A DNA stretch of 64,000 nucleotides from assembly GCF_000422245.1 (NCBI RefSeq), contig NZ_ATHI01000027.1:151478-215477 (forward strand). Reading direction: 5' to 3'. This DNA comes from Alkalidesulfovibrio alkalitolerans DSM 16529. Lineage in GTDB: Bacteria > Desulfobacterota > Desulfovibrionia > Desulfovibrionales > Desulfovibrionaceae. Below are positions 1 to 8,765 of the stretch, piece by piece. Positions within the stretch are counted from its first letter, which is position 1. The number at the start of each line of letters is the position of its first letter. The position numbers and the translations under genes were made by a program. The notes below the pieces were generated by a model. It saw nothing but the letters and a program-made list of their open reading frames with translations. It did not search any database and was not told the origin of the DNA.

Positions 1-100
1 ACAGCCCGCAACGCGAGCAGATGGAGAGCCACATTTCGAGCCTCGCGCTGGCCTTGGAGGCCAAGGCGCGGGAAAGCTTCGTCTTGTCGATGGTCGTCAT
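1..100 (-). CDS. Fe-S electron-transfer subunit (TmcB/DsrK-like), N-terminus only
   Basis: The start codon is at 98-100 on the minus strand, preceded by an AAGGAG Shine-Dalgarno, and the gene runs off the window edge after 33 residues. The last visible residues read ICSRCGL, the beginning of a CxxCxxC 4Fe-4S ligand set. It follows a c3 gene and a cytochrome b-like membrane gene on the same strand, so by context it is probably the cytoplasmic iron-sulfur subunit of a Tmc/DsrMK-type membrane redox complex. Only the N-terminus can be seen, so the family is inferred from operon context plus the cysteine motif. Confidence 0.6.
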   Translation of the reverse strand, partial: MTTIDKTKLSRALASKASARLEMWLSICSRCGL

Positions 101-122
101 CTCGTCTCCTTGACGCGCGGCA

Positions 123-785
123 TCACCACGGCCCCACCTGCCGCTTGCCGAAATCGCTGCCCGTCGCCGCCCGCGAGACGAAGAACAGCGCCATGTGCGA
201 AAGCTTGGTGAAGGGAATGGCGATCAGCAGTGCGCAGGCGCTGGTCACGTGCAGGGTCAGCATGGTCGGGTAGTCGCCCCACTGCCGGTGCGCCGCAAGG
301 CCCGTGACCAAAGGCAGGGCCACGAGCGCGAGCACGATCAGGTCGCTTGGCCTGCTCAGCCCCTTGACCGGCGGATGAAAAAGCCGCCTGGCCGCGAGAA
401 AGGCCACGGCCGCAATGGCCGTCACGGTCAGGACGTCGGCCAGGGAATCGGAAATGGTCGGCCAGGAGAGGCCCCACCACTGCTCCACGAGCACCACGTG
501 GCCGGAAAGGAAGAACGCGGTCAGAAGCAGCGGAACGTGCAGGGCGAACCCCGCCGCCGTGGTCCAGGGGCTGGTCCTGGCCGTGCGGTTCAGCGGCAGC
601 AGGAAGCGCGCGATGGAGGCCAGGGCCCAGCCGGTGCGAAAATCAGGCGGCAGGTTCCGGGCGGCGAGCCTGGCCTTCTTGCGGTAGCGCCACAGGCGCA
701 GCGCGAGGCCGATGATCAGGACGCCGAAGGCGGCGCGGGCCAGCGGCCCCACGGCGAATTCATAGAACTCGTGCATGGTGGTCAT
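123..785 (-). CDS. Cytochrome b-type membrane subunit (TmcC/DsrM/NarI-like)
   Basis: A 220-residue integral membrane protein with about five hydrophobic segments and several histidines inside or beside them (HVVLVEQ, LHVTSAC, KLSHMALFF), as expected for a di-heme b subunit of the NarI/DsrM type. Such subunits pass electrons between periplasmic cytochrome c3 and a cytoplasmic Fe-S partner or the quinone pool. The start chosen here overlaps the c3 stop codon (ATGA), implying translational coupling. A 14-residue upstream extension is possible but lies inside the c3 gene. The next gene begins about 20 bp downstream and encodes an Fe-S protein. The Tmc-like label is an inference, since gene order differs from the classical tmcABCD order that I recall. 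Confidence 0.7.
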   Translation of the reverse strand: MTTMHEFYEFAVGPLARAAFGVLIIGLALRLWRYRKKARLAARNLPPDFRTGWALASIARFLLPLNRTARTSPWTTAAGFALHVPLLLTAFFLSGHVVLVEQWWGLSWPTISDSLADVLTVTAIAAVAFLAARRLFHPPVKGLSRPSDLIVLALVALPLVTGLAAHRQWGDYPTMLTLHVTSACALLIAIPFTKLSHMALFFVSRAATGSDFGKRQVGPW

Positions 786-1213
786 GGCTTGGCCTCCCCG
801 CTGTCGCGCACGTGGCACTCGCCGCACATCACGGGCGCGGCGGGCGAGGCCACGCCCTTAGCCTCGTGGCAGCCCATGCACTGGCCGTGCATGGCGCGGC
901 GCAGCCCGAGCCTGCCGCCGTCGGCCGCATCGTGGCAGGCCGAACAGGAGGTCTCCATGCCGAGTTCCCAGACGTTGGTCCCGTTCTCGTAGAAATGGTG
1001 GCAGTCGGTGCACTCGGCCCGATCCATATGCTTCTCGTGCATGAAGAACACGCCGGGCCGCTGGCGCGGGGCAAAGGCCGGGTCGGCCAGGTACATGGTC
1101 TCGTCCTGGGCCGAGGCCAAAAGCGCGCCGCCCAGAAGGCAGGCCAGCGCCGCCAGGACGGCGGCCACGGTCCGTCCATACTGAAAACGTGCGCGGGGAT
1201 ATGTGCGTCTCAT
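782..1213 (-). CDS. Periplasmic tetraheme cytochrome c3 (class III, TmcA-like)
   Basis: 143 residues with a signal peptide (hydrophobic stretch about 16-34, cleavage near ASAQ at 36) and four CxxCH heme-binding motifs: CTDCH 68-72, CSACH 90-94, CMGCH 112-116 and CGECH 130-134. The FFMHEKHM segment before heme 1 supplies the distal histidines typical of class III cytochromes. It should carry electrons in the periplasm, classically from hydrogenases or formate dehydrogenases to a membrane complex. It is the first gene of the minus-strand module and overlaps the membrane subunit by 4 bp. The start is placed directly before the signal peptide. A longer reading frame exists upstream but adds no recognisable sequence. 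Confidence 0.88.
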   Translation of the reverse strand: MRRTYPRARFQYGRTVAAVLAALACLLGGALLASAQDETMYLADPAFAPRQRPGVFFMHEKHMDRAECTDCHHFYENGTNVWELGMETSCSACHDAADGGRLGLRRAMHGQCMGCHEAKGVASPAAPVMCGECHVRDSGEAKP

Positions 1214-1412
1214 CTCGAAAGCGACCTTGCAGGTTATGGTAAAGCCCCGGAGCAGCCTGTCCAGGGGGCAGCGGTCCACATACCCTACTCGCGTATGGCC
1301 CGCAATGGTCTCGACGGCGCAGCGCGGGAACATCCAAAAGCCAAGCATCGGGATTTCGCCCTGTACAGCGCCGCCCGCTCCGGGTAGAAAAGCCACCGCG
1401 AGGACACCGGCA

Positions 1413-2222
1413 ATGCTGTTTCAGCCCAACATAGACCCCGTGGCCGTGCAACTCGGCCCGCTAGCCATCCGCTGGTACGGCCTGATGTATCTGGTCGGCA
1501 TCGGCGGCGGCTGGCTCCTTGGCCGCATGCGCGCCAAAAAGCCCGGCTCGCCCGTCACGCCCGCGCAGGTGGACGACCTGATCTGGTATCTGGCGCTTGG
1601 CGTGCTGCTCGGCGCGCGCGTGGGCTACATGCTCTTCTACGACTTCGCGGCCCTGTGGCAGGACCCCTTGCGGCTCTTCGCGGTCTGGCGGGGCGGCATG
1701 TCCTTCCACGGCGGCCTTCTGGGCACGGTGCTCGGCATGTGGTGGTTCGCCCGCAAGCACCGCGTCCCCTTCTTCGCGGTCACGGACTTCGTCTGCCCGC
1801 TCGCGCCCATCGGCATATTCTTCGGCCGCATCGGCAACTTCATCAACGGCGAACTCTGGGGACGGCCCACGGACCTGCCCTGGGGCGTGATCTTCCGCGA
1901 CCCCCTGGCCGGGCTCATGCCGCGCCATCCCTCGCAGCTCTACGAGGCGGCGCTCGAAGGGCTGTTGCTCTTCGTGGTGCTGTGGTGGTGGTCGGCCAAG
2001 CCCAGGCCCATGAAGAGCGCCTCGGGCCTCTTCCTGATGATCTACGGCGCGTCGCGCTTCGCCGTGGAGTTCGTGCGCGAACCCGACGCGCACCTGGGCT
2101 ATCTGGCTTTCGGCTGGCTGACCATGGGCCAGGCTCTCTCCCTGCCCATGATCCTCTTCGGCCTGTGGCTGTGGCGCACGGCCCTGCCGCCCGCGTCCGC
2201 CCCGGCCGGCCGCAGGGGCTGA
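1413..2222 (+). CDS. lgt: Prolipoprotein diacylglyceryl transferase
   Basis: Transfers the diacylglyceryl group from phosphatidylglycerol to the lipobox cysteine of prolipoproteins, the first step in lipoprotein maturation at the inner membrane. The 269-residue protein has about seven hydrophobic segments, the conserved GGMSFHGG stretch near residues 92-99 and the family signature [16 protein letters not shown] at about 138-153. Length is normal for Lgt. The start has a GAGGA ribosome-binding site 8 bp upstream; the frame stays open further upstream with unrelated sequence. The gene is divergent from the c3 gene. Confidence 0.95.
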   Translation: MLFQPNIDPVAVQLGPLAIRWYGLMYLVGIGGGWLLGRMRAKKPGSPVTPAQVDDLIWYLALGVLLGARVGYMLFYDFAALWQDPLRLFAVWRGGMSFHGGLLGTVLGMWWFARKHRVPFFAVTDFVCPLAPIGIFFGRIGNFINGELWGRPTDLPWGVIFRDPLAGLMPRHPSQLYEAALEGLLLFVVLWWWSAKPRPMKSASGLFLMIYGASRFAVEFVREPDAHLGYLAFGWLTMGQALSLPMILFGLWLWRTALPPASAPAGRRG

Positions 2223-2353
2223 GCACGACACGAATACGAGGCTTTCTGGACGGCCTCGAAGCAAGTCCTTTTTTTCTCAAGCAGCTTCTGCTATACGAAA
2301 GCCAGGCGGGGGAGCACGACTTCCCGACGCACGCCAGTCAAGGAGACACGAGC

Positions 2354-3673
2354 ATGACGCAGCCCTTCAAGGATGCCGTCGCCATCTGCAAAACCATACT
2401 GCGCAACGGGTACGACGCCTACGTCATCAACGCCCGCTTTCAGCAGGAGCTGGAGCGACTGGACGGCGAACGCGAGGTGGACATCGCCACGGACATGCCC
2501 TGGGAGGAGTTGGTCAAGATATTCCCCAACGCAGGCACCTCGGACCTGCCGGGCGAGATCGCGGTCATCAAGGAGGGCGGAACCAAGTTTCTCTTCCATG
2601 AAGTGAACCAGCTCGAAACCGCGCACCCCGAAGCCCTGCTTGTGCGCACCACCGCCCGGCTCGAATCGCGCATGGCCCTGCGCCGCAAGGACAAGACGAG
2701 CTTGGCCTGCCCCTACATCCCCAAGGCCGCCGACCTTTACGAAGGCTTCGCGGACATGAGCGAGGGCCGCATCCGGCTCACGGGCGAACCCACCCTGACG
2801 CTCAAGCGCAACCTGCTCTACGGCGTGCGCGCCCTGCGCTTTGCGGCCAACTATGACCTGCCCGTCGAGGAGAACACCTGGGTGGCCATCGTGCGTTCGG
2901 CCCAGCGCATCCTGGACTACGTGCCGCCCTCGGACATCATGGACGAATGGCGCAAGGTCGAGGCCGAAAACCTGTGGAAGTTCGTGCAGTTGCTCTTCGA
3001 TTCCATGCTCCTGCACGGCCTGATCCCGCAGATGGCCGCGCTCACGCGTGTGCGCCACATCAAGAACGCCGCCGGCGCGGAGGAATCCGTCTTCGAACAC
3101 ACCATCGAGGTCATGCGCCGCTACCCCGAGGAGTTGCCCTACGACTGGTACGGGGTCATGGCCTGCCTGTTCCATGACCTGGGCAAACTCTTCACGGCCG
3201 AATACTTCGACGGCAAGTGGCATTTCCACCAGCACCACCGCGTGGGTGCACAGGTCACGCGCAAGGTGCTGACCGGCCTGCGCCTGCCCAACGAGGACGT
3301 GGACCTCATCTGCCATCTGGTGCGCCACCACATGCGCTTCCAGTACATGCTCACCGAGCGCGGCGCGCGGCGCTTCATGGCGCTGGAGGAATATCCCAGG
3401 CTGGTCGAGATGAGCCGCGCGGACATCAAGGCGCGCGAGGGCAACTACACCAACTTCAATCATAACCTGAAGATGCTGGAAAAGGCCAAGACGCCCGAGG
3501 AGATGTCCGAACCGCTGCTCAACGGCAACGAGATCATGGACTTCACGGGCCTGCCGCCCAGCCCGGCCATCGGCATGATCCGCGACGCGCTGCTCAAGGC
3601 CCAGATCGAGGGCAAGGTTTCGAGCGTGCCCGAAGCCGTGGAGTTCGTGCTCAACTACAAGAAGTCGCTCTGA
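2354..3673 (+). CDS. CCA-adding-enzyme-like HD-domain protein with degenerate nucleotidyltransferase head
   Basis: 439 residues. The N-terminal ~185 residues follow the layout of class II tRNA nucleotidyltransferases (EVDIATDM at 41-48, LYGVRALRFAANYDLP at 155-170), but the GGxxRD motif is replaced by INARF, the first acidic residue of DxD is Glu, and the RRD-type motif is missing. The C-terminal half is an HD phosphohydrolase domain with H249, the H274-D275 pair (FHDLGK) and further histidines (FHQHH, LVRHHM), so metal-dependent phosphohydrolase activity is plausible. CCA addition looks unlikely on this sequence. A strong AAGGAGA site precedes the ATG. The gene follows lgt by 131 bp and is followed by a repeat cluster. 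Confidence 0.75.
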   Translation: MTQPFKDAVAICKTILRNGYDAYVINARFQQELERLDGEREVDIATDMPWEELVKIFPNAGTSDLPGEIAVIKEGGTKFLFHEVNQLETAHPEALLVRTTARLESRMALRRKDKTSLACPYIPKAADLYEGFADMSEGRIRLTGEPTLTLKRNLLYGVRALRFAANYDLPVEENTWVAIVRSAQRILDYVPPSDIMDEWRKVEAENLWKFVQLLFDSMLLHGLIPQMAALTRVRHIKNAAGAEESVFEHTIEVMRRYPEELPYDWYGVMACLFHDLGKLFTAEYFDGKWHFHQHHRVGAQVTRKVLTGLRLPNEDVDLICHLVRHHMRFQYMLTERGARRFMALEEYPRLVEMSRADIKAREGNYTNFNHNLKMLEKAKTPEEMSEPLLNGNEIMDFTGLPPSPAIGMIRDALLKAQIEGKVSSVPEAVEFVLNYKKSL

Positions 3674-3687
3674 CCTTCGGGCCTCGT

Positions 3688-3813
3688 GCAGGCCGCCCCA
3701 AAGGCACCGTCTGCCGCGTTGCCGCGAAAGCGCCGATCCCTCGCGTATTGGTAATACGCGTCGGGCCCGGCGCTTTCTTGCGCCTTGCATCCGGCACATT
3801 TGGAGCGGCCTGC
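3688..3813 (+). repeat. Family A palindromic repeat, copy 1 (126 bp)
   Basis: Outer ends GCAGGCCG and CGGCCTGC are inverted, an inner AAGCGCCG/CGGCGCTT pair is inverted, and the centre is CGCGTATT-ggt-AATACGCG. The result is one long imperfect hairpin. The same unit occurs at least ten more times in this window, always between genes. Confidence 0.85.
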
Positions 3814-3831
3814 GAAACGAGGCTTGTCACC

Positions 3832-3955
3832 AGCTTGCCTGGAGGAGGCGCTGCCTCCTCCAGACCACAACCGCCAGGGAACGATGTTCCCTGGACCCTG
3901 GATTCGCATCGAAACCATCGTCGGTAGAGCCGACGACGGTGCGGCGGCGGGGTCG
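3832..3955 (+). repeat. Family B hairpin-mosaic repeat, copy 1
   Basis: A string of small dyads: GGAGGAGGC/GCCTCCTCC, CCAGGGAAC/GTTCCCTGG, then a conserved tract containing CCTGGATTCGCA and a GTCGG/CCGAC dyad. It begins about 18 bp after family A copy 1. The A-spacer-B junction recurs, in reverse orientation, near 59.35 kb. Confidence 0.75.
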
Positions 3956-4027
3956 AAGGGGCTTCGGCTTGACACCGAGCCCGGCCTGCCGCATTTGCCA
4001 TGGGACGAGCTTCCCAAGGAGGACAAC

Positions 4028-4198
4028 ATGGAAGAGAAAGTTCTGAAAGCCATGCAGGACGCCGGAAAGCCGGTGCGCCCCGGAGACATCGCCAAGGCCC
4101 TGGGCGTGGATTCCAAGGAGGTCTCCAAGGCCATCGACGCCCTGAAGAAACAAGGCAAGGTCATCTCGCCCAAGCGCTGCTTTTATTCCCCTGCCTAG
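4028..4198 (+). CDS. Small winged-helix DNA-binding protein
   Basis: A 56-residue protein with a clear Shine-Dalgarno (AAGGAGG, 6 bp before the ATG). The sequence reads as a bare helix-turn-helix with wing: the GDIAKALGVDSKEVSKAID segment (19-37) is the recognition unit, followed by LKKQGKVISPKRCFY as the wing. Many MarR/DprA-like winged helices share this pattern, and free-standing versions of this size are known in deltaproteobacteria. Both flanks are repeat clusters, so it sits isolated. Target unknown; it may be a DNA- or RNA-binding accessory protein. Confidence 0.75.
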   Translation: MEEKVLKAMQDAGKPVRPGDIAKALGVDSKEVSKAIDALKKQGKVISPKRCFYSPA

Positions 4199-4244
4199 CC
4201 TGCCTGGAGGAGGCGCTGCCTCCTCCAGACCTCCTCCGCCAGGG
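4198..4244 (+). repeat. Family B repeat, copy 2, left fragment
   Basis: Matches the first part of family B (the GGAGGAGGC dyad and the CCAGGG half of the second dyad), then stops. Sequence equivalent to the continuation resumes at 4402, after a family A copy. Confidence 0.7.
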
Positions 4245-4246
4245 TC

Positions 4247-4372
4247 GCAGGCCGCCCCAATAGCACCGTCTGCCGCGTTGCCGCGAAAGCGCCGATCCCT
4301 CGCGTATTGGTAATACGCGTCGGGCCCGGCGCTTTTTTGCGCCTTGCATCCGGCACCTTTGGAACGGCCTGC
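4247..4372 (+). repeat. Family A palindromic repeat, copy 2, lodged inside family B
   Basis: 126 bp, the same length as copy 1 and differing at only a few positions. It separates the two halves of a family B element, so it appears to have inserted there after B was in place. Confidence 0.85.
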
Positions 4373-4401
4373 GCACCGGACTCTCGAATGCTTGACCCAA
4401 A

Positions 4402-4580
4402 GTTCCCTGGACCCTGGATTCGCAGCGAAACCATCACTGGCAGAGCCGACGCCGGTGCGGCGGTGAAACGCCCCAGACCCGGCTTTCCCGAAGCCGTCGC
4501 AGACGGCTTCGGGAACCGCAGGGGGGCCGGGGGGATGATCCCCCCGGCGGGCGCGGGGCAGAGCCCCGCCCGCGCAACAA
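4402..4580 (+). repeat. Family B repeat, copy 2, right fragment
   Basis: Starts at GTTCCCTGG, the second arm of the dyad whose first arm ends near 4244. It continues through GAAGCCGTC/GACGGCTTC, CCGGGGGGAT/ATCCCCCCGG and GGGGC/GCCCC hairpins. These also occur in the reverse-oriented copy at 59.1 kb. Confidence 0.7.
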
Positions 4581-4663
4581 TCACGGGATTTTCACGCCCC
4601 GCCTGAGCCTGCCAGAGCCCGCGCAAACACGTCGTTTTTCCGTCCAGAAAGGCTGGACGGCCA

Positions 4664-4692
4664 TTCACAAACCTCGGCTTCTCGTTTAGGAA
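4664..4692 (+). promoter_or_regulatory. Candidate sigma-70 promoter of the Rrf2 gene
   Basis: TTCACA (4664-4669), a 17-bp spacer and TAGGAA (4687-4692). The -10 match is weak. The predicted transcription start near 4699 falls inside the inverted repeat at 4694-4719. Confidence 0.4.
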
Positions 4693-4693
4693 G

Positions 4694-4719
4694 AAGTCAT
4701 TGCCGGATCAAAATGACTT
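4694..4719 (+). promoter_or_regulatory. Inverted repeat, probable Rrf2 autoregulatory operator
   Basis: Perfect 8-bp arms AAGTCATT and AATGACTT are separated by 10 bp, ending 21 bp before the Rrf2 start codon and overlapping the predicted transcription start. This suits a homodimeric winged-helix repressor acting on its own gene. Confidence 0.55.
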
Positions 4720-4740
4720 GCCCGGAACCAGGAGCCAAAG

Positions 4741-5175
4741 ATGAAGTTATCCACCCGTAGCCGATACGGCACGCGCATGCTGCTCGACATCGCCCTGCAC
4801 GGCGACAACGGCCCGGTCACGGTCATGGACATCTCGGGCCGCCTCGACCTGCCCGTTAAGTACCTGGAAAAGCTCGTCAGGCTCCTCAAGAAGGGCAAGT
4901 ACATCAAGAGCAAGCGCGGCCCCAAGGGCGGCCACGTGCTGGCCAAGAGCCCGGACGAGATCACCATCGGCGCCATCGTGCGTGATCTGGAGGGCGGTCT
5001 GGACCTGACCGACTGCCTGAGCGGCAAGAACCCCTGTCCCAAGCTCGACGCATGCAGCACCCGCAAGGTCTGGGCGGCAGCCACCAAGGGCATGCTGCGC
5101 GAGCTCGACGCCCTGACCCTGCGCGACCTGATAAACGACGCCACGGCCGAGGCCGAATCGAACTGCCGTATCTAG
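4741..5175 (+). CDS. Rrf2-family transcriptional regulator
   Basis: 144 residues, standard Rrf2 length. The opening MKLSTRSRYGTRMLLDIAL and the recognition region LDLPVKYLEKLVRLLKKGKYI with a RGPKGG wing are diagnostic. Three cysteines at 92, 99 and 105 sit where IscR, NsrR and RsrR bind an Fe-S cluster, so a cluster-sensing regulator (redox, NO or iron-sulfur status) is likely. No isc or suf genes are nearby, so the regulon cannot be read from context. A dyad just upstream suggests autoregulation. AGGAG precedes the ATG. Confidence 0.9.
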   Translation: MKLSTRSRYGTRMLLDIALHGDNGPVTVMDISGRLDLPVKYLEKLVRLLKKGKYIKSKRGPKGGHVLAKSPDEITIGAIVRDLEGGLDLTDCLSGKNPCPKLDACSTRKVWAAATKGMLRELDALTLRDLINDATAEAESNCRI

Positions 5176-5257
5176 CCTCGCCCTTGTGCATCGCAGGCCG
5201 GGTCCGTCCTTCTCACGCCCATTTGCCTTGCGACTGCAAAGGCGATATGCAGCGGGC

Positions 5258-6640
<1,383 letters not shown>

Positions 6641-6644
6641 AACC

Positions 6645-7376
6645 ATGCGCCGGGCAGTACTCTCCGACATCCACGGCAATCTCGGGGCCCTGCGCTCCGT
6701 GCTGCGCGACGTCGAACGCGCGGGCGCGGACGAGATCATCACCCTGGGCGACAACGTGGGCTACGGCCCCGATCCCGACGAGGTCGTGCAGGAACTCGCC
6801 GCGCGCGGCGCGACCTCCTGCCTTGGCAACCACGAGCAGGCGCTCCTTTTCACGGACGAGGCCATGAGCCTCAACCCCCATGCCCTGCACGCCCTGGAGC
6901 GCACGCGCGAGTTGCTCTCGCCCCAAAGCCTGGAGGAAATTTCGCGCATGCCGCGCGTGGTCATCCGGGGCGGGGCGCGTTTCGTGCATGGCGCGCCGCC
7001 CGACCTGGTCACGACCTATCTCTTCCAGTTCAGCCGCGAGGGCCGCCTGGAGGAACTGTTCGGCCGTTTTCCCGAGGAATTGTGCTTTTGCGGCCACACG
7101 CACGAGTTGCGCATCTTCACCTTCGACGGCGGCGAGGTGCGGCGCTACCGGCCCGAGCCGGGAGTCTTTCACCTTGCGCCGGACGTGCGCCACATAATCA
7201 ACTGCGGCTCCGTGGGCCAACCGCGCGACGGCGACCGGCGCGCCAAGTGGGTGCTGTGGGACCACCAGGCGCGCACCGTGGACTTCCGGTTCGTGGAATA
7301 CGACATCGACCCGGTGGCCCGTCGCATCCTGGCGCGCGGCTTGCCGCGCATGTACGCCGACAGGCTTTACGGCTGA
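6645..7376 (+). CDS. Calcineurin-like metallophosphoesterase
   Basis: 243 residues with the full metallophosphatase motif set: SDIHGN at the start, GDNVGYGPDP, GNHE, GAPPD and GHTH, followed by NCGSVGQPRDGD. The layout resembles the YfcE/DUF2436-type single-domain phosphoesterases often found beside protein kinases. Substrate unknown; protein phosphatase activity opposing the adjacent Ser/Thr kinase would fit the context but is not shown. It is packed tightly between the HtrA and kinase genes. Confidence 0.88.
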   Translation: MRRAVLSDIHGNLGALRSVLRDVERAGADEIITLGDNVGYGPDPDEVVQELAARGATSCLGNHEQALLFTDEAMSLNPHALHALERTRELLSPQSLEEISRMPRVVIRGGARFVHGAPPDLVTTYLFQFSREGRLEELFGRFPEELCFCGHTHELRIFTFDGGEVRRYRPEPGVFHLAPDVRHIINCGSVGQPRDGDRRAKWVLWDHQARTVDFRFVEYDIDPVARRILARGLPRMYADRLYG

Positions 7377-7391
7377 CCAGGGAAAGTTTCC

Positions 7392-8765
7392 ATGCGCAGG
7401 ATCGGGAAATACGAGATTCTGGGCCTTCTGGGCCGGGGCGGCATGGGCCGCGTCTACAAGGTGCGCCTGCCCGTGGCCGGACGCATGCTGGCGCTCAAGC
7501 TCCTGGCCCCGGACGAGACCCTGACCGCGATTCTGGGCGAGACCGAGGTACGGCGGATGTTCACCGAGGAAGCCGCGCTCATCGGCGGACTGCGCCATCC
7601 GCGCGTGGCCGCGGTCACGGACTTCGACCACGACGCGCGCGGCCGGCCCTTCTACTGCATGGAGTTTTTCTGCCGCAACCTGGGCGTGATCCTGGGCGAG
7701 TCCTACCGCGCCGAGGAGCCCGCGCGGGCCCTGCCCGTGGAGACGGCCGCGCGCTTGGCCCTGGAGACGCTCGACGGCGTGGCGCTTTTGCACGCCAAGG
7801 GGCTTTTGCACCGCGACCTCAAGCCCTTCAATGTCATGCTCGACGACGAGGAGCACGCCAAACTCATCGACTTCGGCCTCTCGGCCAGGCGCGGCGAAAG
7901 GCGCGCCACGCCCGGCGGCCTGGCCATCGGCACGCCCTTTTACACGGCCCCCGAGCAGGAAACCGACCCGGACAGCGCCACCGAACGCTCGGACCTCTTC
8001 TCCGTGGGCGTGATCTGCTGGCGGATGCTCACGGGCCGCCTGCCCGGCGAGCGGGCCGACGAGCGCCGCAAGCCCTCGTCCCTGGCCCCGGAGCTTTTCC
8101 ATGCCTTTGACGAATTCCTGCCGCGCGCGGTCCATCCCGAGCCGGAACGGCGCTTTTCGAGCGCCGAGGACATGCAGATGGCCCTTTCCGACGCCCTGGA
8201 CGACTGGCGTGCGGCCATGCGCGGCGCGTGCTCCCTGGCCGAGGAGGAGCCGCTTCGAGCCGACGCGGCGAACGTGCGCCCGCGCGAGACCCCGCGCAAG
8301 GTCGCGGCCTCCGAGGCCAGCCAGGCCTTTCCCCTGGACAGCCTGTGGCGGCCCCTGCCCGGACCAATACCCGAACTGAAGCTTTTGCGCCGCGACGGCG
8401 CGCGGCTGGTCGTTGACGCGGCCAACGGCCTGTGCTGGCAGCAGGGCGGCAGCCCGCAGCTTCTCACGCGCTTTGAGGCCGAAGAGTACTGCGCCAAACT
8501 AAACGAGACGCGCTTCGCGGGCCGTTCGGGCTGGCGGCTGCCCACAGTGGAGGAGCTTTGCCTCATCATCCGGCGCGGCGACGGGGCCGACGCCTACTGC
8601 GCCGATCCGCTCTTCGACCACCGCCAGAAGCGGCTGTGGAGCGCGGACGCCAAATCGGGCCGCGCCTCATGGTGCGCCGACGCTGTGCTCGGCCACGTGA
8701 CCCACATGGACAACGACTGCCTGGCGCACGTCAGGGCCGTATGCCGCACGGACGGCCCCGCGTGA
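7392..8765 (+). CDS. Hanks-type Ser/Thr protein kinase with C-terminal DUF1566-like domain
   Basis: 457 residues. The kinase domain (about 5-275) is complete: glycine loop LGRGGMGRVYK (13-23), catalytic lysine K36, HRDLKPFN with D142, DFG at 160-162 and APEQ. No transmembrane segment follows, unlike PknB. After a charged linker, residues about 335-455 (NGLCWQQGG, GWRLPTVEEL, LWSAD, AVCR) match the DUF1566/Lcl C-terminal domain common in lipoproteins and secreted proteins. A soluble kinase with this tail is unusual. Upstream are a metallophosphoesterase and HtrA; downstream is a YkgJ-like protein whose gene overlaps the end of this one. Confidence 0.9.
   Translation: MRRIGKYEILGLLGRGGMGRVYKVRLPVAGRMLALKLLAPDETLTAILGETEVRRMFTEEAALIGGLRHPRVAAVTDFDHDARGRPFYCMEFFCRNLGVILGESYRAEEPARALPVETAARLALETLDGVALLHAKGLLHRDLKPFNVMLDDEEHAKLIDFGLSARRGERRATPGGLAIGTPFYTAPEQETDPDSATERSDLFSVGVICWRMLTGRLPGERADERRKPSSLAPELFHAFDEFLPRAVHPEPERRFSSAEDMQMALSDALDDWRAAMRGACSLAEEEPLRADAANVRPRETPRKVAASEASQAFPLDSLWRPLPGPIPELKLLRRDGARLVVDAANGLCWQQGGSPQLLTRFEAEEYCAKLNETRFAGRSGWRLPTVEELCLIIRRGDGADAYCADPLFDHRQKRLWSADAKSGRASWCADAVLGHVTHMDNDCLAHVRAVCRTDGPA

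Noticed and set aside
3688..4580. Repeat cluster considered as a CRISPR array
   Set aside because: The units are long hairpins of different families without uniform spacers, and copies are dispersed over the whole window; no cas genes are present.
4741..5175. Assignment of the Rrf2 gene as iscR
   Set aside because: Cysteine spacing fits an Fe-S Rrf2 protein, but no isc or suf genes are adjacent, so naming it iscR is not supported.
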